A stretch of DNA of 64,000 bases, from positions 372,001 through 436,000 of the forward strand of contig JABYQU010000015.1 in assembly GCA_022264855.1 (NCBI GenBank), in the 5' to 3' direction. Origin of the DNA: Lenzites betulinus. Its lineage: Eukaryota; Basidiomycota; Agaricomycetes; Polyporales; Polyporaceae. The notes below the pieces were generated by a model. It worked only from the letters and a program-made list of their open reading frames with translations. It did not search any database and was not told the DNA's origin. Shown here one piece after another: positions 45,167-53,860 of the stretch (within the stretch, counting starts at the first letter, position 1; each line of letters opens with the position of its first letter). Both the position numbers and the translations under genes were made by a program.

Positions 45167-46285
45167 TTATTGGGTACGTACGTGCTCCGCGTTCACGGGT
45201 ACTGTGTCTTTCGCTCCGGCTCCGTCTACGTCCATGTTGACATCAAGGGCGCTCCACGGGAAGTTGGTCGTTTGATTCGTGCGACTCGCGACAGGAGTTT
45301 TCGACGGGGCAGTGCTGGTCTTATCAACTTCCTTCCCTTTGGTCGTGCTGATCACAGATCCAGGCAGGTCGGGAGGGATCGTGGATTTCAGCCAGCAGGC
45401 GGTGTTGTCCGTACTGTCCAGAGGGTCCTCGGGGGGCGGCAGTGTGGGAGAGGGTCGTGCTGGGGTAGCGTTGTCCTGTCCCGGCTGGCCTGCCCTCGGG
45501 GGCTGTTGGGCGCGGAACTTCCGGAATCGTACGTAGGTTTCATGTCCTCGCTGCCCTCTCGGTGGCGGGGTATTCGGCCGCTGTCTTTTCCTGGACATGT
45601 GCTCATCTCTGGCCTCTTCTCGTCCTGGGATGGTATTTCCGAAGCGGTCAACACCGTTTGTCACGAAGCGTTCGATGTCCTTCCCGTCTGAGATTACGGT
45701 GTCGCCGATGGCCGCGGCATAGTCCTCCGACGTGACACTGTCACTGCCGTGTACGGATAGGTTGCGCCAATCTTCCGTGGTCGGGGAGTCGTATCTTCTG
45801 GGGGAGCTAGGCTCGCTAACACCGTCAGAGGTCCAGTTTCGGAGCATATACTGTCCCTCCAACAGGGGGGGGATGGGTTCTAGTTCCGGTGCTAGCGAGT
45901 GTTCGTAGAGCGTTCTCGGCGCGCTCGGTCCTGGGGTTGGCTGCCATTGGATGGCGCCGGTAGTGCCTCCTTCACGGGATGCTTGGTTGGCGTCGCCCAC
46001 GGGCGCTGCGCTGTCCTGGCTTGGGCTGGTGGTCAGGCCGCCGCCCTGTTATTCGTTAGCAGGACAGAGCGGTCGCTTCCCATTTCGTCTCACCGTTACT
46101 AGGAGCTGGTGGGTCGTTCGTCCGTCCATTCTCGTGGCTAGCTCTGCCGCCCTCTGATTGTAGTGTTCCTGCGCCATTTTGATCTGCTTCTGCTTGGGGG
46201 TCGTTGGCGGGCTTGCCACAGCCTGTGCGTATGTGTACGGTTTAGGGGCCCCCGGGCCGGGTTGGGTGTGTGCAGCGGGTTGCAT
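45167..46285 (-). CDS. LINE ORF1 N-terminal frame with one in-frame TAA
   Basis: From ATG 46285 (MQPAAHTQPG, then KPYTYAQAVASPPTTPKQKQ) the frame runs to 45167 and is broken only by a TAA at 46049-46051. Coding-like sequence continues at once (QGGGLTTSPSQDSAAP, then GDANQASREGGTTG). The next frame, 45093-43870, starts 74 bp beyond its end in another register. The Tyr/Ala/Gln-rich start resembles ORF1 N-termini of Tad1-type elements. Either a decayed ORF1 or a stop-readthrough arrangement. Confidence 0.55.
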
Positions 46286-46638
46286 AGTGCGTGTTGGACG
46301 ATGCGATGAAAGTGGGCTGAGGTGAGGTCCGACTGGCCAGTTGTTGTGTGGTCGGTGGCGTCTGCCTCAGTCTTTTAAGCATTCCCATTGCATTTTGGCG
46401 CGTGTGGTGTCATGATTCCTGTCTTTCACGGCATGGTTGCTGGCAGGGTTCGTTCGTCTATTACCTGCTCACAGCTGTCTGCTGGTCCAGGCGCTGCTCT
46501 GCCATCCTGTCATTCTCGTTTCGTTCTGGCTGGTTACTCTCCTTAGTCGTTTCGTTGCAGTGAGAAAGCATGTTTCAAGATGGGTTAGGGGGTCTGCGTA
46601 CGTATGTACAAACTATGGCCAGCTCATGGCGGCACGTC

Positions 46639-48321
46639 CTAATCCTGACCGCGTGCATTTTTCTTCCTCCTGCTTCCTCTCGCTTCCGCTCCGATCCAGC
46701 CCACGATGTTCTTCTTGTCGTACATGCACAGGTGGGTAGTGTGATCGACCCCATGACACGTCTTGCAGCGACATCCGGTTCTCGGCTTTCCGGTGGCGAA
46801 GGGGAGGGTGGTTTTCAGGATCGTCTTCCTCCATTCTTCCCAGTCGTTCCCGTGTAGCGTCGGCGGTCTGCAGTATATCCTCGCGACCGGGCCATTGATC
46901 GAGCGGTACATATCGCCTCCCATGTCTTTGACACTCACGCGTACAGAGTTCACCACGGCTCGGACGCCTTCCATTGGTGACGCGAATTGCGTTGTTTCGT
47001 CGTTTGCGATGACGCGGCAGGTCTCGCGGAGGATGTCCCCGGTGAGCATGATTGCTTTCATGGCCGCTTCTATCTCGAGTTCGTCCTTCGTTCTGAGGGA
47101 CGTTGCAGCGAAGAGGAACATCGGCACAATCGGGTCACGTTCGATGATTCTGAAAGGGGCTAGCGCGTTGTCCCAGGTCGTCCTGTTGCGTAGCGTCGCG
47201 TGCGAGGATGGGCGCAGGTTTTTGAGGATCCATACCGTAGGGGCGTTCCATTTCGCTCCTTGGATCGGGATATCCGGTTTCTCTACCTCGACTCCCTCAT
47301 CTCCGGTGATTAGGACCACGGCGTTTCGGAGCTGTTGGCCGATCGTATTGAGTTGTTCGTTATCGACGTCCCCGGGTCCGAAGACGTCTACCATGCACGC
47401 GGTGTTGGCGGGGAGCTTGTCGAAAGCTTTAATCCTCGTCGGCGGGATGTGGCGCAGGTGGTCCCAGGGGCCGGCTGTGTGAACTCTCGGGAAGCCCCGC
47501 GCTGGCTCTCGCGTAACATGTAGCATCCCGGTGTCGTACGGTTTCGTCTTGCCTCCGTCCGCTGTTAGGCCCGGCGTTATGTAGAAGATGTGCTCCAGTT
47601 CACGCGCGCGCCGCACCACATCGTCATCTCGTACCGCCCGTTCGCCGTCCTGTTCCTGGGTGGGCGTTTCGCTGTGGGTGGTCGGCTCCTCGCTCACCCG
47701 GCACGGCGTGCGTAGCCCTTGGCCGTAGTTGCGGGAGTTTGTGAGGGTCCCGGGGGTCAACTCGGTCCAGGTGGTTTCAGGGAGCTTCCAGTCGCTGTCG
47801 GGCCGCCCCGATCGTGCGTCGTAGGGGTGGGGTCGTTGCTGGGGGAGGTATCGCTGCATGTACTCTCCTTCCTCGCTGCCGGTTTGCCCCAGAGGTTCTG
47901 TGATCGTGAGCGTTGGGTAGACACTTCCGATATGCGGTGCTGCTACTGCGGGACCGTTTTCGCGGGGTGTTCCGGGCCACGCCCCGGCTTCTGGGCCCGT
48001 GCACGCGAGGGGGGCTGGGGGAGCGGGTGGTTGGATATATACCCCGTTCTCGGCCAGGGTCTTCAGACCGAGCGTGACGATCTGCAGCAGCATGCTCATG
48101 TTGGGCTGCTGCGTGGCCGGGGTCTCGGTGTGTTCGTCTTGGGCGATTCTCTTGCGGTCGTCGCTCGTTTTCTGTCTTTTTTGCGCGATGTCCACGGGCG
48201 GCGTGTGCGGCCTCTTTTCGGCGGACGCCGTTTGTCTGGCGACAGGGGGGTCACCGGTGCGGGGGTCGTAGGGGGGCGGGGCGGGCTTGTGGACGGTGAG
48301 AGGGGCTCGCACATAGCGCAC
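46639..48321 (-). CDS. LINE gag-like ORF with CCHC knuckle (distal copy)
   Basis: 560 open codons. The frame opens with GTG right after a TAA and has no ATG close to its start. The N-terminal 130 residues are Pro/Thr-rich and basic (KRPHTPPVDIAQKRQKTSDD), followed by MSMLLQIVTLGLKTLAEN. The central domain (CMVDVFGPGDVDNEQLNTIG, WILKNLRPSSHATLRNRT, PIVPMFLFAATSLRTKDELE) and knuckle (CKTCHGVDHTTHLC) parallel the 43870-45093 ORF. Both have the CHxxDHxxHxC pattern and a WK/EEW.. segment just before it. This suggests an internal gag duplication or an acquired second gag. Confidence 0.72.
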   Translation of the reverse strand: MRYVRAPLTVHKPAPPPYDPRTGDPPVARQTASAEKRPHTPPVDIAQKRQKTSDDRKRIAQDEHTETPATQQPNMSMLLQIVTLGLKTLAENGVYIQPPAPPAPLACTGPEAGAWPGTPRENGPAVAAPHIGSVYPTLTITEPLGQTGSEEGEYMQRYLPQQRPHPYDARSGRPDSDWKLPETTWTELTPGTLTNSRNYGQGLRTPCRVSEEPTTHSETPTQEQDGERAVRDDDVVRRARELEHIFYITPGLTADGGKTKPYDTGMLHVTREPARGFPRVHTAGPWDHLRHIPPTRIKAFDKLPANTACMVDVFGPGDVDNEQLNTIGQQLRNAVVLITGDEGVEVEKPDIPIQGAKWNAPTVWILKNLRPSSHATLRNRTTWDNALAPFRIIERDPIVPMFLFAATSLRTKDELEIEAAMKAIMLTGDILRETCRVIANDETTQFASPMEGVRAVVNSVRVSVKDMGGDMYRSINGPVARIYCRPPTLHGNDWEEWRKTILKTTLPFATGKPRTGCRCKTCHGVDHTTHLCMYDKKNIVGWIGAEARGSRRKKNARGQD

Positions 48322-48941
48322 GACGACTTACTTCATGGCCCACCAGTCCTGTGTTGATCTGTTTTCCCCATATATCGTCGTCCTCTGTTATTTCATCAAG
48401 GCCCATTCTTCCGGGTTCGTATGCGGCGCGCGTTTCGTCCTCCTGCTCTTCCCAGAGTCCAAAGAGTGCGGGGACATCCTCGGGGTGCCAGCGCCAGATT
48501 CGGGGGGCTTTGGTCGAGCGGTGGAGGGGAGTCGGGCACGTATTCGTACCTCCGCAGCACAGGCGCTTCGTTCACCATCTTCCGTCCGTTTCTGCGCAGG
48601 GACGTTCGAGGTCGTGTGTGTGTTGAAGAGGGTGGCAAGGGAGGTTGCAGGGCAGGGTAAGCAGGTCGTACTGACAGGCCGCCACGAGGCTGACGCCGAC
48701 GCCTCCGGCTTGCTCGCGCCCCGATTCTCCATATCGGCCTTGTTGGGCGCGAGATCGCGCTGGCGAGCAGGGGGCGGTCGGGGAGGGAGGGTGCGTCGAC
48801 GTCGCTCGGGCGCTCGGTCGTCTTCTCCTCCTCGGGGTCCAAGGCAGTTTGTTGTGGTTTGTTTGTGACTCTCGGCTGCTTCTCGACTTTGTTTATTGTT
48901 ATATCCTCCTGGCGCTCCGTTTGCGCGTCCCGCGAGCGCAA
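48251..48941 (-). pseudogene. LINE upstream frames split by a +1 shift
   Basis: Two overlapping minus-strand frames look coding. The first (48941 down to about 48510) has no ATG until MVNEAPVLRRYEYVPDSPPP. The second (about 48565 down to 48251) continues as RIWRWHPEDVPALFGLWEEQ and GRMGLDEITEDDDIWGKQIN. The natural hand-over point is a run of six C (48502-48507 on + as G). The second frame in turn overlaps the start of the 560-codon gag-like ORF. Frameshift decay or a programmed shift are both possible. Confidence 0.4.
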
Positions 48942-49299
48942 GTATATCCGGCTCGTTTCGCCTTGTGCTGCGTCGTCGTTGTGTTGCGTCTGCTCCTACC
49001 CAGCAGTTACTGCCTCATATTCTAGGTGTGTTCGAGCTGGTGCAGGTCGTTTAAGTGGCAGCTCATGCTTGTCATTTTCCGGCAGGTTCCCCTTTATGCG
49101 TCTTTACTTCTTCATTAACGTGCCTAGTTTACTACGGCAGCTTGTGATTTGCATTGGTGACACGCGAGACATGGTGTTCAGAGGGCGGTTCGCTCTTTCG
49201 CTGCTTAGGTACAGGCCAGGGGGTGGATTCATCGCGCGTTGTGTTCGTGTTTGGCATTGATATTTGTAAATTGTGCGTTACAGCACGGCGCGACCTGGC

Positions 49300-49850
49300 T
49301 TGTCGAGCTCTCGTGCTCTTACGTTCAAGTCGGCTGGGAGGGGTGTGTCTCTAGTTTCATTGTCCACTTATGGTATGTCAGGTTCTTTAGTGTTTGGCTG
49401 TTTGTGTCCTTGACGTCAGGGTCTGGCTGTCCAGACGTGCGTTTTCTGGTATGTTGTGGATTGTTTCTTTCGTCGTTTCACTCACGCTGTGTAGCTTCGT
49501 TTCCAGCTTTATTCCAGTCTCGGCCGTCTCGTCGCATGTTGCTGTCATTGTTTGCACCAGCGTGTTCATTTGGTTTCCTTACGGGCTTCCTTTTCCGCAG
49601 CTTCCATCCTAGATCGTCCACGCGGGTTGCCTTGTGGCTTGCGTTATTAATCCGTTGTCCAGGTGGTTCGCATTTGTCAGGCTTATGATGCGTTGCCTAG
49701 GCGAGTTTCGGGCGTGGCAATTTCACCTTTGGCGTCCTCCGGTTTTGGCGTATCTTTTGTTTCTGCCGGACACCGCCTTCGGCAGGCTTATCTGCGTTCG
49801 TCCGGCAGGAGATAGAGGCCGATAGACGGGGGGAAAGAGAGGGGGAAAAA
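49300..49850 (-). pseudogene. Fragmentary coding-like frames in LINE 5' region
   Basis: On the minus strand short stretches in different frames have the Lys/Glu/Asn/Thr-rich make-up of real protein: GQRINNASHKATRVDDLGW then NNDSNMRRDGRDWNKAGNEA, MNTLVQTMTATCDETAETG, and EDAKGEIATPETRLGNAS. They abut stops and frame changes. I read them as remnants of another ORF, not as a current gene. Confidence 0.3.
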
Positions 49851-49945
49851 AAAGGGGGGGTGACGGTTAGGGTTCACCGTGTGTGCATTTACTACTGGTG
49901 CGTTTTCATACATTGCTCTCTCGTCGTGCTCTCCTCGGGCCTACT

Positions 49946-50446
49946 CTATGTTCCTTCCTCATCTGACTCTTCAAGGCTTTTCACCGGCGCATTCGCCCTT
50001 CCAACCGCCGGCAGCCTTCTCGTCGCCTTCGACGTCCACGATATCGCCCTATGAGTCGCCCAGTGTCTCCAGCTCAGCGCGACGGTTTCGGCGGTGAGTT
50101 CCACCGTCAGGTATACGAGTTCGATCATTGACCACTCGACCTCGTTCTTGACGACGAACTCCACTGTGTTTCTCTCCAGGGTCCTTATCTGCTCCACGTA
50201 TCCTTCAACGCCCAGGTCGACTGCCCTCGACGGTATCGGCTCTGCGTCCTCGCCGTGTTGTCCTTCGTCAACGCCCGTAATTCCTCTCATCCTCACTTTC
50301 TGTCCGATCGTGATGGGGTTTGCGGGTACGATGGCTACGTCGTACCATGCAGCGTGCTTCCATGTCATGTTCTCGGGGTTGTGGGTGGGTGCTAGGCCTC
50401 TCTCCCTTACTATGATGGTGTTGACGGGAGTGGCAAGGGGGGGCAT
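49946..50446 (-). CDS. LINE small ORF of unknown function
   Basis: 166 codons from ATG 50446 (MPPLATPVNTIIVRERGLAP). The composition is that of a soluble protein (YDVAIVPANPITIGQKVRMR, EGYVEQIRTLERNTVEFVVK, NEVEWSMIELVYLTVELTAE), ending in an acidic SLEESDEEGT. No known domain is recognised. It is the first ORF of the element in transcript orientation. A poly-pyrimidine stretch (on -, 49830-49860) follows it. Confidence 0.5.
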   Translation of the reverse strand: MPPLATPVNTIIVRERGLAPTHNPENMTWKHAAWYDVAIVPANPITIGQKVRMRGITGVDEGQHGEDAEPIPSRAVDLGVEGYVEQIRTLERNTVEFVVKNEVEWSMIELVYLTVELTAETVALSWRHWATHRAISWTSKATRRLPAVGRANAPVKSLEESDEEGT

Positions 50447-52016
50447 TGTCGTGGTCGTGTATCAGGTGGGTGGGTGACGTTCGGCCCTCTGGGATTTTAT
50501 ACTCCGGCGGCGTCGGTTCTCACCCTGCTTCCTGGTCAGCTGTCTTCCGTGTCTCATTTGTCAGTCAGGCGCGCGGGCTCCGTGGCTTCCTCTCATTGGC
50601 TTTGGCTCTTATTTCGTAACTAGAAACTTTGTTCCTACATATGCTGGGCTGAACATTGCTTGGCTTGGGATCTATCTTTACTGTCCAAAATCGGTTACGT
50701 TCGTTCGCATGTAGCGTGACCACTACTTCATTATACTTTACTAGCTGGCGGCATCAGTTTTTGGATTTGAGGATCCTGCATTCTTGTATATGCATAGTTC
50801 TGGCCCCATGCTCATGTTTTATTTTATTCTATTACGTCACTACCTTGTAGGCTTGTGCAGGCTGTTCCTAGCATTGTTTGTTGGGTATTTGTTCTGTGAT
50901 TCTAGCCTTGTTATATGTTGGGGTGGAGGCGGCCTTGCCGTCCGTTCAGTATGTTTAATTCATTGGCCGGTTATTCTTATGTTTCTCCGATTTCGGGAGG
51001 GGCTTGGCTTGTCCTTTCTTTGGTAGGCTTTGTGTTACCTATGCTCCTTCATAGGGGGGGGCTTCCTGCGTATCGTGGGGAGGGGGGGGGCGGGGGCTAG
51101 ACCGCCATGGCACCAGTACACCGGGTCTATTCCGCCGGCATGTCTCCCGCCTATTCGGACCGCTTCGCGCTGTTTAATTGTGATGCGATGTTTGGACATA
51201 CGTTCGGTTTCAGGATTCGAGTGCATGCCTTTTGGCGTTCTGGTCGTTTGCTGCATTGGCACTCGCGCCTCCGGCGATATTCGCCATGTTCAGGTGGGCG
51301 AGCATTTGTTTCTCGCTAGTTTTCAGATATCAGTCTATTAATCTACGGTTATTCAGCCATATCTTCCTTTAGGCGTCTTGGGGCACCTTTCGGTCCGGTC
51401 CGGCGCGTCTGTCGGCTTGTGCCTGTTTGGTCCTAGTTGCATCTGCTATTGCGGCCAATTAGTTGTGGCGCTTGCGCGGTGTATGGTTTATACTCGTTGT
51501 GTTAGATGTCTGTTTTGTTCTTGCATTTGGCGCCTGCACGGGCCGTGTCGTTTATAGGAGCGGTTCATCCGGCTGTGTGTACTCGTCCCTTTTGTACAGT
51601 TCACCAGTCGTGTACAGAGCGCAGTTTAGCTTGGTCGTATTCTCCGCTGTACCGTACTTCTTTCCACTGCGGGCGCTACCTTTAGGTCACTCGTTCGAGC
51701 CCGGGATTGCTTATTTATTTCATTTTGTTCTGGTCGCCTTATCAGTCCGCGGGTCACACGTTCAGGCCCACTCCTTGCCTCTCTTTTCTCCTCGTCCTTT
51801 CTCTCGCAGGGGGGTTAGCTGCCGTGGCGTTACTGTTACTTGGTTCATTGCGACTTATTGTCTGATTTCGCTGTCTTCTATGTGGATCCTTGTCCTGATG
51901 TTGCGTGTCGGCCTCGTCTTATCTTATCTTGCTAGCGCTATGATTGGCGCCTCACACGTGGTGGTCATGCTTCTGGGTTAGGGTTTGCACTGTATCACCC
52001 CTTCCCGTGTATCGTG

Positions 52017-52942
52017 TAGGGTACCGTGAAGAAGTGCTTGCTTTTTAACAGCTGTTTATTAACCGTGTTAATAACATGTTAATAACTGTTAACAAGCCGC
52101 ATGCCCCAGGAGCCCGGTTAATAAGTGTTAATAAGGCCGGGAACTCATCTGGCCGATGGGCGACAGACTTGGTGAGGGCCTGTGCCTGGGCAGGGGTTGA
52201 GGAAGATCTGTATAGTCCGTTGAGTGACATCATTGGGCAACGTCCCAAGGAAGCAGCTTCCGACCGGTCACCGCGCCGCGCCGACCTCATCTTCCAGCAC
52301 TCAAATACTCAGGAAACGCCCTCTACTCACTGTCTTGCATAAACTCCTGCCTTCACAAGACTGGGAAATGGCTCTTGGTGCTTCTCGTCGCCTCGCAGAG
52401 CTAGGAGACATACTTGCCAACCTTCCCGAGACTCTCCCGTGCCCGGCATTCTCCGAAAATTTCCCATTTGTTGGCTTCCAAGTCGATCCTGAAGATGTTG
52501 ACATGGTGGGGACAGTCTCCGGTGCTATAAACCGTGCTCTGGAGTTAGCTTTCGGGTGGGAAGCGAGGAGCAAAGGCACCCTTCCCATCACGGAGCGTGG
52601 TCCGGGTGTGTGTGCGCTTGTGGAAGTTCTCAAGCTTTACCAGGAGGCCTGCGATAACCCTGAGTCGGATGCAATCCTCCTAAAGTGGATTGATGACATC
52701 CGTGCCGGTGCAGAAGAAGCCTATCGCCTTGCTAATTGCCCCGTAAGTATCAATTGCGTCCTGCAGTACGAAGCTCAGCTCTGAGTACTTACCAGCTCCC
52801 CACATGGCAGTTCCCGCCCCAGGGTTTGGAAGCAGCGCATGAGACACATGGATCCGCGGGATCTTCCGCCGCTATGAAGCTTCCGAGCAAGAAGCGGAAA
52901 CGAGCCACCTCCGAGTGGGAGAGTGATGACGATGAAGTGCAT
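52017..52942 (+). mobile_element. 5' fragment of a second hAT copy (926 bp)
   Basis: It starts with the same terminus TAGGGTACCGTGAA and matches 34354-35279 at a constant offset of 17,663 bases without an indel. Every translation I compared is identical. It retains the left terminal repeat, left TTAATAA cluster, transposase exon 1 (52368-52742) and half of exon 2. It breaks off after GAAGTGCAT. The 8 bases before it are GTATCGTG. Confidence 0.93.
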
Positions 52943-52959
52943 TCACGATACTATCGTGA
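52943..52959. other. Palindromic excision/repair scar
   Basis: TCACGATAC followed by TATCGTGA. The first nine bases are the reverse complement of GTATCGTGA, that is, of the left-hand 8-bp target (GTATCGTG, 52009-52016) plus the next flanking base. The second part is the same flank in direct orientation lacking its first base. This is the shape expected from a hairpinned flank opened off-centre after hAT excision. Confidence 0.6.
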
Positions 52960-52967
52960 GCGAGGCC

Positions 52968-52983
52968 GGGGGGGGGGGGGGGG
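52968..52983 (+). repeat. Run of 16 G
   Basis: Pure G run 9 bp from the scar, followed by GATCATTC. Possible G-quadruplex former. Confidence 0.85.
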
Positions 52984-53471
52984 ATCATTCTGAGCCGGTA
53001 GGTATTGTTATCTTAGACCCCGAGGGGTGGGCTCCTAGGAGCTTACTCCGGAGAGTTTCAAGTGCAGTGGGGGGCGTTGTTTACGTGCATCCGTGCGGGG
53101 GCTTACACTGACAGGCTGGCCCTTCTCTGCTGACTCTCGTTCCGTTTCCCTCCCTTCATTGGCTCGAGATTGGGTCGCCTACTTAAGGTGTCATATGTTC
53201 CACCTCTCTGTCGGCAGTGCCTTTCTCACTCTATTCTTCGGCTGTGTTCATTTGGAGTTCCACCGTTTATGTGCTCATTTGTTGTGTTCGCCGGTTTCGA
53301 GGCTTCTTGCGTGGTCTGTGTTTTCGCTCTGCTGTGCACATTCGCTGGTCCTTCTTTATGTATTCGTCAGGTTATGGCACCTGCGATGCCCCCACGGTGA
53401 GCTGGCTCAGGCCCGGACCGTGGGAAAGTGCGACCAGGTGGTGGTGCGTGGAAGAGGAGCCCACATGATCC

Positions 53472-53485
53472 GTGCGCCCTAACTC
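53472..53485. repeat. LINE target-site duplication, right copy
   Basis: GTGCGCCCTAACTC followed by T, exact match to 34112-34125. Marks the 5' end of the LINE. Confidence 0.93.
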
Positions 53486-53860
53486 TGTCCACAATGTGGC
53501 ACAAACCCGTCCAGACCCCAGGCACGTCCTGCTCAGCAGCCTTGACCACAGCAAATGTACGGTTCTCTCGCCAATGCAACAGTGTTCCGAGTTGCGCACA
53601 CATATCCGCGGGTACTACATGGTCAATGACACAACACAGCAAGTTACACAGCGATGCAGTCGAACAGCAGCAGCTAGCCGTACACACAATCCTAATCCAG
53701 ATCCCTCCAAGCGAGGGAAAGCCACAAACGGCACTCTCAACCACCCTCCTCCGCCCAAACCCCACCCTGATCGATGGCGCGAAAATCATGCCGGCCTGCC
53801 CATCCCCAATCAACCCCGCCGCGCGCCCAAGGCTCGCATCGCGCCTGCCCCATCGCACCC
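53486..53860. other. Intergenic, 3' flank of the ankyrin gene
   Basis: Unique sequence between the LINE and the stop of the ankyrin gene. Before the LINE landed this joined directly to 33853-34111, so the transporter and the ankyrin gene were about 630 bp apart. No gene seen. Confidence 0.5.

Larger units (their letters stand above)
34126..53471 (-). mobile_element. Giant non-LTR retrotransposon (LINE), nested with two hAT insertions
   Basis: On the minus strand the element runs from 53471 (5' end) to the poly(A) at 34146-34126. It is bounded by a 14-15 bp target duplication. Total span is 19,346 bp; removing the full hAT with one target copy (4,045 bp) and the hAT fragment with its scar (about 940 bp) leaves about 14.4 kb. 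In 5'-3' order it has an about 4.5-kb 5' region with small or broken frames, a 560-codon gag-like ORF, a frame interrupted by one TAA, a 407-codon gag-like ORF, and the APE-RT-RNase H ORF2. The endonuclease, RNase H and fungal host point to the Tad1/I-like group. Typical LINEs are 4-8 kb with one or two ORFs. I see no internal poly(A) or second target duplication that would break it into separate LINEs. Confidence 0.85.
50447..53471 (-). other. LINE 5' region, non-coding apart from the hAT fragment
   Basis: After removing the hAT fragment about 2.1 kb remain. There is no ORF above 100 codons with protein-like composition on the minus strand. Base composition is T-rich on the given strand, like the rest of the LINE. 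It probably holds the 5' UTR and internal promoter. Confidence 0.5.

Noticed and set aside
49865..51990. Single TTAGGG words (about 49866, 51977) as telomeric repeats
   Set aside because: Only isolated copies, not tandem; no subtelomeric signal.
34126..53485. LTR retrotransposon
   Set aside because: No long terminal repeats, integrase or protease; the APE-RT-RNase H order, poly(A) and variable-length target duplication indicate a LINE.
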